Positions 34,260 through 44,725 of a stretch of DNA of 64,000 bases are shown piece by piece. The notes under the pieces were generated by a model, which was given only the letters and a program-made list of their open reading frames with translations, did no database searches and was not told the DNA's origin. Location: assembly GCA_029204225.1 (NCBI GenBank), contig CM055097.1:40900028-40964027 (forward strand). Direction: 5' to 3'. This stretch comes from Diphasiastrum complanatum (taxonomy: Eukaryota; Streptophyta; Lycopodiopsida; Lycopodiales; Lycopodiaceae). The translations under genes and the position numbers were made by a program. Position 1 is the first letter of the stretch. The number at the start of each line of letters is the position of its first letter.

Positions 34260-35830
34260 AAGTGCAGACGCAACAACAACAACAACCACAACCTCAATTG
34301 CAACACCCCCTCAGCAGATGCCACCACAAATGCAACAATATCCATCGCCATATCAATAAGGAAATCAGATGGCGCCACGACCATTTCAAAGGCAAGTGCG
34401 GTTTAGACCGGAATTACTAGAGGATGTCTGGAATTTTTGCAGTCAGAGAGGCCATGCTATATCATTGAGAGGGTGTCGGAAATTTGCAAGGAGGGTTACC
34501 ACCACCAAGGTTGAATAATCGTTTCAATGACCAAAATACTATGCATGGAGGGATGAATGGTCCTGAACAACAAGCACCGGTATAGGTAATCATGGTGGAG
34601 GAACCACCGTTAACCGATGTGCAAGCGGTTATATGCCACAAGGAGAAGGGGAAGGCAATAATCCAAGAGGGAACTGTTGAAGACATTGGACCGAGGACAT
34701 CCGATTCCGATATTGGTCAGATGGCAAAAGTCACTTAAGAAGTGTTGCAATAGCTGCATCAGACACATGGGCCAAATTCTTTGTGGGAGTGGGTGGATAT
34801 AGTTGCAGACCAGATCGCGGAATTTGTGCATAACTATAAGTTTCAAGTCACGATGACCCAATTAATGCAAATTGCATCTTATTTAGCAGAATTTATACGA
34901 TCTAAATTGCCGGGGGTTAAAATATCGGAAGGAATGCTTGCAACACCAGTTAATGCGATTGTTCAGTCAACAGAACAAGACATCGTTCCTACATTGGAAA
35001 TTGAAATTCAGGGGTAGGAGTTCAGATTGATGGGGGTGCAAAAGTGAACATTATTGAAGAAGAAACATATAACAAATTGAAAAATGTTGTATTACATAAA
35101 AGCCACAGGAATGGCTAATCACACACGAGATTCTCCAGTTGGAGAAATACGGAAGATTTTTGTATATATTAAAGGAGAAAATTTCTATTGAATTTTGTTG
35201 TTATGAGATTACCCACAGGCGCCGACGTATATCCGGTCTTGTTGGAAAGTCCCCGATTACGAGCTGCGAAAGTAATACACGATTGGACAACTGGTATTGT
35301 GACGATCCTCGCAGAAGGGAAAAAGATTCAGTTACAGACACATCAGGGTAGGCTGGATTCTGCGGTCTCGACCGGTGGGGGTTGATACAGTTGAGGGATT
35401 GTTGTTTCAACCAGTGACAGAAGACTCTGAAGAGGATCTACAACTAACGAGTTTGTTTTCGGATTATAACCTGGTAGGAGCATTTATCTAGTGTGATTAA
35501 TCTGTTTGCAACTGACATAGTCCCATCTACCATGTTTGAGGGAGACTCGGTGGAAAGTTTAAAGGAAGGAAACAATTCTCAAGGTCAAGGATTCAAGAAA
35601 TTTTCAGAAGTGATTGAGGAGGCACGGACCTTAAAAGAGGAGCCAGTAAGGTTACACCCAACTCAGATCACTAGAGAAAAGCTTTTAAAGATTAATGTCA
35701 GGACGAAAGATGATCCCAAATATGTATCTATGGGTGCAGACCATACTCTATAATTTATTGCAAAAGCAACAAAATTATTTAAAAAATATAAATCAGTTTT
35801 TGCGTGGTCATATAATGAGGGGTGCCAAAG
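34260..35830 (+). mobile_element. Ty3/gypsy fragment: gag tail, protease, start of RT, plus strand
   Basis: A Gln-rich gag tail (34265-34370) is followed by acidic spacer sequence (WEWVDIVADQIAEFVHNYKF) and a protease-like stretch, VQIDGGAKVNIIEEETYNKL at about 35015, where DGGA stands for the aspartic protease D(S/T)GA. RLPTGADVYPVLLESPRL and AAKVIHDWTTGIVTILAEGK follow at 35200-35330. AKATKLFKKYKSVFAWSYNE (about 35763) is the usual lead-in to gypsy RT. The element then stops. Confidence 0.7.
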
Positions 35831-35867
35831 GAGGTTTATGAGCATGTCGTCCTTTTTATTCACCATT

Positions 35868-35990
35868 ATAAAAAGAGGTGAAGTGGAAGCACGTCCATCT
35901 TTTTTTTCCCCTATCTTTCATTCCTCCCACTCCTCTCCTTCTCCTCCCTCCTCCTTCTCCCACTCTTATCACCCTCATTTTGCCTCATTC
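35868..35990 (+). promoter_or_regulatory. TATA box followed by CT-rich leader
   Basis: ATTATAAAAAGAGG is followed about 30 bp later by a roughly 100-bp polypyrimidine tract rich in TCTCC/CTCCT and then a TTGTGTAG acceptor-like site. This is the look of a plant core promoter with a CT-rich 5' leader. What it would drive is unclear: downstream sequence is a copia relic on the opposite strand. It may be an LTR promoter fragment. Confidence 0.3.
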
Positions 35991-35999
35991 TCTCTTTAT

Positions 36000-36579
36000 T
36001 ATCTTTGTGTAGCCTCCAAGTTCTTTAAACAAATCTGTTTGGAAAGAGTTTACCCTTCCAATATCATTAGGGACAACTATTGGCAAAGTGGCTCCTCTTT
36101 CCACTGATGTAATAGTTGTAGTGCTAGGTGTTTGCAAAAAATAGACTTCACATCCATTTGATATAGATTCCACCCAAATACACCGCAAAAGCAATAATTA
36201 TATGAAGTGTATTCCACTAGGCTATGGGAGTAGATGTCTCTTTGTAGTCGATGCCCTTACTCTGCACATACCCTTTTACTACAAGCCTTGCCTTGTGTTT
36301 TGCAAGAGTTCCGTTAGCGTTATACTTTGTCTTGTATATCCATTTATTGTCAATGGGCCTCTGGAAGCCATTCTCCACTATCTTGTCTTCTAAAAGATCC
36401 ACTATCTCTCAACTGTCGTGGCATTTGATGGAATTGATCCCCTCTTGCATAGCTTTTTATCAGATCTCTTTATCCTTGGCCTCCTCAAAGCAGGAGAATT
36501 CAATAGATTGAAGAATATTACTCATAAGTGCAAGATTAACTTGAAATCTATTAGATTATATCTTCTCCCTTGTGGAAGG
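36000..36579 (-). pseudogene. Host copia, RT part (left of nested element)
   Basis: The minus strand reads [40 protein letters not shown] and [18 protein letters not shown], the copia RT N-terminal block. It then decays toward 36000, where a MDVKS-like element is still visible. The element is split at 36579/39857 by the nested copia; its upstream part continues at 39862. Confidence 0.8.
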
Positions 36580-37352
36580 TGTCATAAAAACGTGGGGATG
36601 ACCGGCAGCGGAAGCTCGAAGCTTTGAGCATAGGTGTGTAGGAACGAACATGCAACATTTAGCAGCAGAAATATTCAAGAAGAATGATTCATTCAGAATT
36701 GCGCAAATGAACAATACAATAGTGCGACAAAAATTGCACTCTGATTAATATCAACAGTGAGTACAATGGCTTGAAGTAATAACTTCAAACTTGTTGAGCG
36801 TGATAACACTGGTTACATAAGAACTCTAATAGTGTTAAGACAACACTTTGATTAACTTACATTAGAACTCACGCATAGCTTGATTCAGCTAGTATATATT
36901 TACAAGTGTCTTCAAAAGAGTGTGTCTTACAAACATTGAATGCTATTTATGCCAGTCTTTGTATATGTACAAAGTTGGTAACCGCCCTTGGGATATTTAG
37001 TTGTCCAGCTACTTTTAGGGTTGATGATAAGTTAGCGACGTCGGTCCGCCACTATTGAAAAACCCGAAAAACCCGAGGGTGCCTTTAGACTGAAAGTATG
37101 TAAATCCCAAAGGTGCCTCTAGAGCGAAGGCAGGAAAAAATGCGAAAAAGATGAAGGTGGTACTGAAATTGATTCTAAGGCATTCTAGCCACTGTGTGGC
37201 AATTTTTGTGAAGGTGCCTAAAAAACGGTTAAGGCACAAAGAATCTCAAAGGGAAAAATGCGAAGATCCGAAATATGTAGTCAGCCTTCGGTTTTCAGGA
37301 TGCTCATTACTTGAACGATTTGTTAAGGCTGATGAGCATAAGAAATCTAACA
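36580..37352 (-). repeat. 3' LTR of nested copia
   Basis: Direct repeat partner of 39079-39856. It ends in TCTAACA on the plus strand and is flanked on its left by target duplicate GAAGG. Confidence 0.9.
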
Positions 37353-39078
37353 CTTTCCCTTAATGTGGATCTTCAAAAACCTTGATCTTCAAATTTACAT
37401 ATCGTTAAATATGAGATGTTGCTCCTTTGAGAGCTTTTGTGAAGTAATCTGCTGCCATGTAGTTTGTTCTGCAGAAAACCAATGCTACTTCCTTGCTATG
37501 CACTTTCTCTCTAAGGTAATGATACCTGATTTTGATATGTTTGCTTCAAGAGTGAAATCTCGGATTGAGAGATAACACTATTGTGCTTTGATTGTCACAA
37601 TAGATTGTTGTAGAAAGTGTTTGTGCAAGGTTGATGTCTACAAGCAGTTGCCTTAGCCAGATCACATCTTTGGTTGCATTTGTGACAACTATGTATTCGG
37701 ATTCCGTTGATGATAATGCAACTGAGGTCTACTCTCGGCTGTTCCATAAGATTGGGCCTTGGTTGTATAAAAATACAAATTCAGAAGTTGATTTTCTAGT
37801 ATCGACATCTCTTGGCCAATCCGCATCTGTGTAGGCTTCAAGTATGTTGGTAGTTTGGCTGCCTCCATAGCAGATGCTGAGATTTTTCATTGCTTGGATG
37901 TACTTCATGACCTTTGTTAGTGCTTTCCAGTGAGTTAAGCCTGGATTTGATAGGAACTGTCTAACGCCACTGTGACCAGAATACAGCCGGCGCCAAGTCC
38001 CTATGGCTGAAAATCTTTCATCGGTTCTAAGTACACTGATCTAATATGCAAGGTTTGGTCGCATGCAAATCATTGCACACATCGGTGAGCCGATGATGGA
38101 TTGAAACGGGTAGCGCTTCATTTCCTCCTTTTCTGTCTCAGTTTGAGGAGACTGTTCCTTTGATAATTTTAGTCCAGTCGAGTGAAAAGTGACTTGGTTT
38201 GCAGTTGGCCATACCATACTTTTCCAGCTCGTTGTTGAGATATCATTGCTGACTGATGAAAATCAGTCTGTTGGGTCCAGCTTGTTGGATCTGGATTCTG
38301 AGACAATAGTGTTAGTCATCTTGTATTCTTGGGCCAGCATGCATTTTGTATCCTTCATCAGATTCAGATTGTTACTGAATAAGAGTGTATAATCTACATA
38401 GAGAGTGATGATGATGAAGTGTTTTGATATAGACTTAAAATAAACATTTGAGTCTGCCGAGTTTGGTTAAAACCATTCTTGATCAGAAATGCATTGATCT
38501 TCTGGAACCAGGCTCTGGGTGACTTTTTCAGCCCGTAGAACACCTTGTGGATTTTGCATACAAGGTGCTGTTGCTTGCCGTTCTGCGTCAGACATCCTCA
38601 AGGTGAGGAATTTCTTCCTCAAGTGTAACTTAGAAGTAACATCTTTGATATTGTAGAGAGTTGCTAGGATGTCCCATGCATCCTTAGCAATCTGAGCATC
38701 ACCTATGTGGCTGATCTGACTATCCTTGATGTTGGGGTGATCATGGCAAATGCTTTGCCATCTCTCAGTCTCCACTTGGTGATGTTGGCTGCATCGCCTT
38801 TTGGTTTGAGCTTTGTGCCATTAACGATGTCCCACAGTTCTTTGGATAGAAGTATAACCTTCATCTTGAATTTTCAAATATGGTAGTTATCTCCATCGAG
38901 TTTGTCAATGAGAGATAACTAGATGATGGACCCATTCTAGTTGAATGAGATCGTTGGTAGAAACAACGATTGTCAGAATACTATTGGTTGCGCGTTTGCT
39001 AGAGAGACGTCTTGGTAGAAACAAGACTGATAATTCACAGTAGAAATGTAGATTACTGAAATGCCCGCTCTAATACCA

Positions 39079-39856
39079 TGTCGTAAAAACGTGGGGATGA
39101 CCGGTAGAGGAAGCTCAAAGCTTCGAGTGTAGGCGTGTAGGATCGAAAACACAACAATTAGCAGCAGAAATATTCAAGAAGAATGATTCATACAGAATTG
39201 CGCAAATGAACAATGCAATAGTGAGACAAAAATTGCACTCTGATTAATATCAACAGTGAGTACAATGGCTTGAAGTAATAACTTCAAGCTTGTTGAGCAT
39301 GATAACATTGGCTATAGAAGAACTCTAATAGTGTTAAGACAACACTTTGATTAACTTACATTAGAACTCACACATATCTTGATTCAGCTAGTCTATATTT
39401 ACAAGTGTCTTCAGATAAATCTTACAAGCATTGAATGCTATTTATGCCAGTCTTTGTATATGTACAAAGTTGGTAACAGCCCTTGGGATATTCGGCTGTC
39501 CAGCTGTTTTTAGGGTTGATGATAAGTTGGCAACATCGGTTCGCCACTATTGAAAAACCCAAAAAACCCGAAGGTGCCCTTAGACTGAAAAAAAGTATGT
39601 AAATCCCGAAGGTGCCTCTAGAGAGAAGACAGAGAAAAATGCGAAAAAGGCGAAGGTGGTCCTGAAATTAATTCTAAGGCATTCTGGCCACTGTGTTGTA
39701 TTTTTTGCGAAGGTGCGAAGGTGGCTTAAAAATGGTTAAGGCACAAAGAAGCTCAAAGGGAAAAATGCGAAGGTCCAAAACATGTAGTCGACCTTCGGTT
39801 TTCAGGATGCTCATTACTTGAACGATTTGTTAAGGCTGAGCATAAGAAATCTAACA
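39079..39856 (-). repeat. 5' LTR of nested copia
   Basis: Starts TGTCGTAAAAACG on the plus strand next to the PBS, and ends TCTAACA followed by target duplicate GAAGG. Confidence 0.9.
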
Positions 39857-39861
39857 GAAGG

Positions 39862-40330
39862 CCCAACTTTCCTTCTTTGCTAGACTCGACAATCTTGCTT
39901 TCCTTGTCATCCATGAGTCTCATGTACCATTTAGGTGACTTATGATGAGGCGATCCACTACGAGGTGAATATGTCTCCTAAGGTTCATCCTTTTCTTTTT
40001 GTTTATCACTTACAACCTCAATCTTTTCCCATCTAATAGATTTATTTTTTAGTCTCCATCTCGTGTTTACAATTGAAGGAGTACTACGACCTTCGTCTTT
40101 GGCTTGATGATCAACTTATGGTGGTGGCATTGCTTTGTTCTCAATGAGAAGTATGGATAGTTCATCACTATCTTTTTCATCATCACCAAACCTATGAATC
40201 TCATCAAATATGATATCACAACTTATGTGCACGTGTTGTCCAAGTGGATCATAGCATCTATACCTTGTCATTTGCTCATCATATCTTGTGAAGATACACT
40301 TTGAAGCTTGTTGGCTTCTCAAAGTATAGA
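39862..40330 (-). pseudogene. Host copia, integrase-RT linker (right of nested element)
   Basis: The minus strand encodes QQASKCIFTRYDEQMTRYRC, CYDPLGQHVHISCDIIFDE and acidic linker sequence. This is the C-terminal integrase/linker region of copia (usually YRxxDPxxxKVxxSRDVxFDE). It is the upstream half of the element whose RT is at 36000-36579. Confidence 0.8.
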
Positions 40331-41189
40331 ATGAATCTAAGACCTCAAACTATCAATTATAAGAAGTTTCCTAGCACTACAACTACTCTACATACTCATG
40401 AGGCCAATTAGGACAATTGTGAGATTTATGATCTTATTGTTGGTGAACCATGTGCACACTACATACTTATGACAGTGCACAATATGATGCACGATATCGT
40501 GACTTGGATAGGGCAAGTGGGACCTTGGAGTATCCAACCATGAGGTTGACTTTTGGGATTAGATTCCTTCGCCTCATGCAGATAGTGGAAGTACACATCC
40601 CTCTATTAGAAATAGAATTCTCTCTCAAATTACATTTTATCTCAAAAGGCCACACATTATTTACCATCTTATAAATGTTGTAAAAACAATATGAGTAGCT
40701 TATAATTCTATTGCAAAGGAAAACATGTTTGACGAGTTGAATAGAAGAGAGATGAAACAGAGACAAAATCCAAACCATCTTATAAATAGTGTCAAAACAA
40801 TATGAATAGCTAATGAATCTTTATTGCACAAGAAAATTGGCAACCAGTTGAATGGAAAGAAAAAGAGAACCTAAGATGAAAATGTGAAGGGTAGGAGGAA
40901 ACTGAATTTGAAATGGAGATTTAAATGGAGATGACACGATGGCTTGGTAAGTCCCATATTTTTTAGATTGTAATGCATGTGACAAGTGATGTTGCTCCAA
41001 CCACAGAGATTGAAGCTACCCTCAGTCACAATGGTTTATATGGATGGGAGTCTAATTTGAGTGGCTTTCACTTCCATTAGGCAACATGGCAATCACAAGT
41101 TCTTTGTTCTTTCCACTTTCTTATATCGTAAAATCAGTTTTTAAATTTTTACAAAGGAAATGGTGATGCCTCACAAAACGTAATCTGTG
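40331..41189. other. Unassigned AT-rich stretch with a ~111-bp tandem duplication
   Basis: ACCATCTTATAAAT..AACAATATGA.TAGCT occurs at about 40663 and again at 40774, offset 111 bp, with moderate divergence. No coding motif was found. Confidence 0.5.
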
Positions 41190-41424
41190 GGGCAAAATTT
41201 TTTTTACAAGCACCTTCCGGACACCGGAAGGTGCACGTAAAATTTTTTACGTTTTTTACATGCACCTTCCGCCCGGAAGGTGCGTGTAAAAAAAAATTTA
41301 TGTCAAAAAAAAATAAATTGTAAAAACGGAATTCATGGAAGGGAAGGGTCAGCTCCTCAGCCCTTCCGCCCGCGCGTGGGCCCTCGGGCACACCGTCTTC
41401 CGGAACCCCCCCCCCCCCCCCCCC
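41190..41424. repeat. Hairpin/poly-C repeat family, copy 2
   Basis: T-run; perfect 11-bp stem GCACCTTCCGG/CCGGAAGGTGC with loop ACA (41210-41234); second stem GCACCTTCCG/CGGAAGGTGC with a 2-nt loop (41262-41283), extended outward by TTTTTTACA/TGTAAAAAA; AT-rich spacer; GC-rich block; C19 at 41406-41424. It has the same block order as 21838-22076. Confidence 0.7.
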
Positions 41425-41522
41425 AAAACACCCCATGTGCCTTGAATACCCTCCTATTTTGCCTTGAAGAACACGTAAAACAAAAAGCGCGTTTGACCTT
41501 CTCTTATCCAAGTGCCTTTCCG

Positions 41523-41543
41523 TCTCTCTCTCTCTCTCTCTCT
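41523..41543. repeat. Short (CT)n in promoter region
   Basis: A perfect CT run about 360 bp upstream of the ATG at 41904. CT tracts are common in plant core promoters. Confidence 0.9.
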
Positions 41544-41575
41544 AGCGGTAGAAAGCGCGTTCCATTTTTATGACC

Positions 41576-41584
41576 TAACCCTAA
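41576..41584 (+). promoter_or_regulatory. Telo-box-like element
   Basis: TAACCCTAA lies in CCTAACCCTAACATCC upstream of the gene at 41904, followed by a CT-rich leader. This arrangement is familiar from plant housekeeping promoters. Confidence 0.45.
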
Positions 41585-41903
41585 CATCCTCTCTTTCTTG
41601 CTCGCTGTTTTGCATACGGTACTGCTTCCAATGTTCTCGATAATTTCTTGAACCCAGCAACCCTAAGTCAGGTTTTGGGTTCATTGCATTCGGAGACACG
41701 TATATCTCCCACGTGGCTTATCGGTCAGTAGCCGCTTTATCCGACATCTGTCGGTCATCCGACATTCAGACCTCTGCAAAGCCCTAGAAGCTAGGGCTTG
41801 ACCAAATTTGGCTTCAGAGATAGCCTCACGATCAGAGCCAACGTTCTCTCCTCCCAACCCAACCCAATGTTGGAACTTGGCTGCACCACCGGGGGCGGCC
41901 ACC

Positions 41904-42089
41904 ATGGAGGCTATAATAGCCACATGTTTTAAACAACCACTTCCAAAAGCCGATGGGCCGGTGTTCAACTACCAGGCTGCCTCCGGAGGTTGACTTCTTA
42001 CTTCCGTTGAGTTTCTGCCATTACCTCCAGGGAGGAGAGTATTTAGGGCGAAGATCTTTTCAGACCTAAATGCTACTCATAGACCTAAA

Positions 42090-42124
<35 letters not shown>

Positions 42125-42236
42125 GCTTAATATCTGATCTTAACTCCCTTCTCTTTCTCGCGCAGCCGAAGAGCTTGGCGGACAGGCAGTGCAGGCCGCT
42201 GCTCTTAATCCATCCAGCAGCGTTAAATCTTCTAAG
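41904..42236 (+). CDS. First two exons of an unidentified host gene
   Basis: ATG at 41904 sits in an ideal context (GCGGCCACCATGG). Exon 1 (41904-41988) encodes MEAIIATCFKQPLPKADGPV and FNYQAASG, then breaks at GGAG|GTTGAC in phase 1. The 177-bp intron contains a (CT)14 tract and ends CTCTTTCTCGCGCAG. Exon 2 (42166-42236) restores the frame as AEELGGQAVQAAALNPSSSV plus KSSK and ends at TCTAAG|GTACAT in phase 0. Both exons are more GC-rich than the surroundings. A telo-box and CT tract lie upstream. No signal peptide or motif is evident and I do not recognise the family. Later exons should lie right of 42237; the frame at 42510-42632 (KPKLHLVVEVTNKKSPNECS) is one candidate, but I could not join it. 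Confidence 0.6.
42094..42121. repeat. (CT)14 microsatellite in intron
   Basis: A perfect CT run between the two exons described at 41904-42236. Confidence 0.95.
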
Positions 42237-43639
42237 GTACATTCATCATCATCTCTCTTCTGTCTTCTTTGCCACTAATTGTAGCTTTTGTTTAGTGGTC
42301 TTAATCACTGCACATCTAGAAAGATGAGAATGTCTTATCAGCTTTCTTCAATTTGGAAATTGGCTTTGACAAGAGATTGCAAGGGCCATTTTTCGCTAGG
42401 CCATGGATTCCTGATTTATTTTTTGATGAGTTTTTCTGAGATGTATATATGCAAAGTCAGAATAGCACTCAAGAATTCCATTCCTGGAGCACCATCCTAT
42501 CTGTTGATTTTTAGCTCGTTGCCATCTGCTGAACCGGATTATAAACCTAAATTGCACCTTGTCGTTGAAGTCACAAATAAGAAATCACCAAATGAATGTA
42601 GTTGTTGCTGGAAACGGAAAGCAAACTTGTAGGCTGAAAATCTAGCTCCAGAGTTGCCCCAAGGTACTGGAAAATAATGTAGGCTATGGTCACAAACCAA
42701 ATGAAGTGTCAAATAAGCAAGTATGGATCGTCGAAAAATTTATCCTTCAATGATTGAGTATAATTTCAACAAATTATGGTTCTTTGACTTTCGAATCTAT
42801 TCGAGCCAATACCGTAATGGGGTCTCAAATCTAATGTACCAAATTTTCTTTGAATCTCAATTCTGATTTGTCAAAATCTTTCAAATTGTTTGACAGGAGA
42901 TGAACTGAGTCTTTGAAGGAGTTTTTGAATCGATTATCACCTGGGAACTATGTGTGGGGCAGATTCACGCTCTTTTGGCTCTAAGTATTGTACCTGAATC
43001 CTTGCTGGTTAGATTTGAGGCAGTCTTGGTCCACTTTGACCCAGAGATACATTGAGTTATATTTGCTGCCCTATTCCAATCTTTCTTAGAATATTCAGAG
43101 ATACTATTGTCATACATTATTGAAGCTTTTGCCGTTCTTTAGTTGTTGTCTATGAGCATCTATTGTTCATACAATTTGAGCAGTCTTTGGTCATTATTTG
43201 ATCAAGAGCATTCCTGATTATTGTTGCTCTTTATCCATATACCTTGGGGCATGCTTTTCATCGATTATGTGGCCTGCTTTTGTTGCTCACCAGACATAGA
43301 ACCTTAAAACATTTTCCTACATATTTGTGGGGGGGGGTGGGGGGGGGGCGTGGCTTTCACTCCTTTTTGGTATAGTATACTTTAGTTTGGTTATTGCCTG
43401 GACTCCGTAGATAGTCCTTCCATTACATGATGCTGCTTTGCTCTCTTTTCAAATTTATGGTGCGTCTTATCAGTTATTATGGAGTCTCTTGTTATATTTC
43501 TTGAGGGCTGGCCTCCATGCTGGGCCTGCTACTTAATACAATTGCTTTGGCACTTTGGCTCTTATTTCGTAATTGGCACGAGGAGTGATAGAGGACAGAT
43601 GTCCCATTTTCATAGGCTCAGAACAGATGTGTTCAGAGC
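42237..43639 (+). other. Presumed intron/downstream region of the gene at 41904; no exon confirmed
   Basis: It holds an ORF around 42510-42632 that could be exonic, and an interrupted G-run (G9-T-G10) at about 43328-43348. Otherwise it is T-rich, intron-like sequence without recognisable features. Confidence 0.35.
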
Positions 43640-43835
43640 CATAGCGCAGGGTTGAAGGGCCAATTATGCCCGGTAGCAGGCCGTGAGCAAGCCTGCTACC
43701 ATGTAAAAGCAACCTTCAACGCACTTCGCCGTAGGGCGGCTCAATGCGTAAAGGCTGCTTGTTACAGAGGGTAGTGGGCCTGCTCGCGCCTGCTACCTAG
43801 TTCATAGCACGTGCTATTTATGTGCTATCCATCAG
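43640..43835. repeat. Hairpin-rich non-coding element
   Basis: Nested inverted repeats: GTTGAAGG (43651) pairs with CCTTCAAC (43713), enclosing a perfect hairpin GGTAGCAGGC/GCCTGCTACC (43672-43681/43691-43700, 9-nt loop). A second copy GGTAGTGGGC/GCCTGCTACC follows near 43770-43797, and then the perfect 14-bp palindrome ATAGCACGTGCTAT (43804-43817). It is more GC-rich than its flanks. No ORF. Looks like a structured short mobile element or a hairpin RNA source. Confidence 0.5.
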
Positions 43836-44299
43836 CACAGCGATAGATTTATCAAGTTTCCATACCTATATCCCGATCTTTTTGTTAGAGGTATTGACTA
43901 ATCACCAAATGTTTTAAAATGGAGCAAAGTGACCAAATGACTTGACAATAAACTCAATGTAATTATTATTATGGGGGTCTAGATATCAATGAGGTTTAAG
44001 TACATTGGAATATCAATGAAGGTCCATTATGGAATCACTTTAAGACAACAACAGTTGTTGCGTTGCTTCTTGAGGTAATTTGGATGGCATAAAGGCCTAG
44101 TATTTTTCATCTACGTTTATGTGCTCAAAAGATTCACTCAAGGTAGGAAAGGTGCTGTCTATATACGGAGGAGAGATGAATGTCCCTTTTTATTTATCGT
44201 AATTGTCAAAGCCTTATGCTATTCAGAAAAAACCAATTGACAATTTGCTAAAATTAATTTAGTTTCAGCCTAATGAATCATGATAAGTGTATGAGAAAG
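43836..44299. other. No feature recognised
   Basis: AT-rich sequence between the hairpin element and the duplicated block at 44300. No reading frame or repeat could be supported. Confidence 0.4.
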
Positions 44300-44655
<356 letters not shown>

Positions 44656-44725
44656 TCTAAATGCTATGAACTGAAATAGATGTGATGATATATGAAACAT
44701 GTGGGAGCATATATACTGCTAAATG

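Larger units (their letters stand above)
36580..39856 (-). mobile_element. Nested copia element with both LTRs and 5-bp TSD, internally deleted
   Basis: LTRs at 36580-37352 and 39079-39856 (TGTTAGATTTCTTATGC.. to ..TTTTTACGACA on the minus strand). The TSD GAAGG is at 36575-36579 and 39857-39861. PBS TGGTATTAGAGCGG ends at 39078. PPT TTAAGGGAAAG abuts the 3' LTR at 37353. The interior is only 1.7 kb: gag with DKLDGDNYHI.KFKMK (TGG to TGA) and VILLSKELWDIVNG; LYNIKDVTSKLHLRKKF; then a direct jump to RT (CKIHKVFYGLKKSPRAWFQ, decayed YVDD as LYVDY) and RNase H (ILEAYTDADWPRDVDTRKST, QTLSTTIYCDNQST). Protease and integrase are missing. The LTRs differ at many positions, so the insertion is not recent. 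Confidence 0.93.

Noticed and set aside
41570-41590. Telomere repeat array
   Set aside because: CCTAACCCTAAC is only one and a half units; in context it is a promoter telo-box, as is the pair at 4721-4738.
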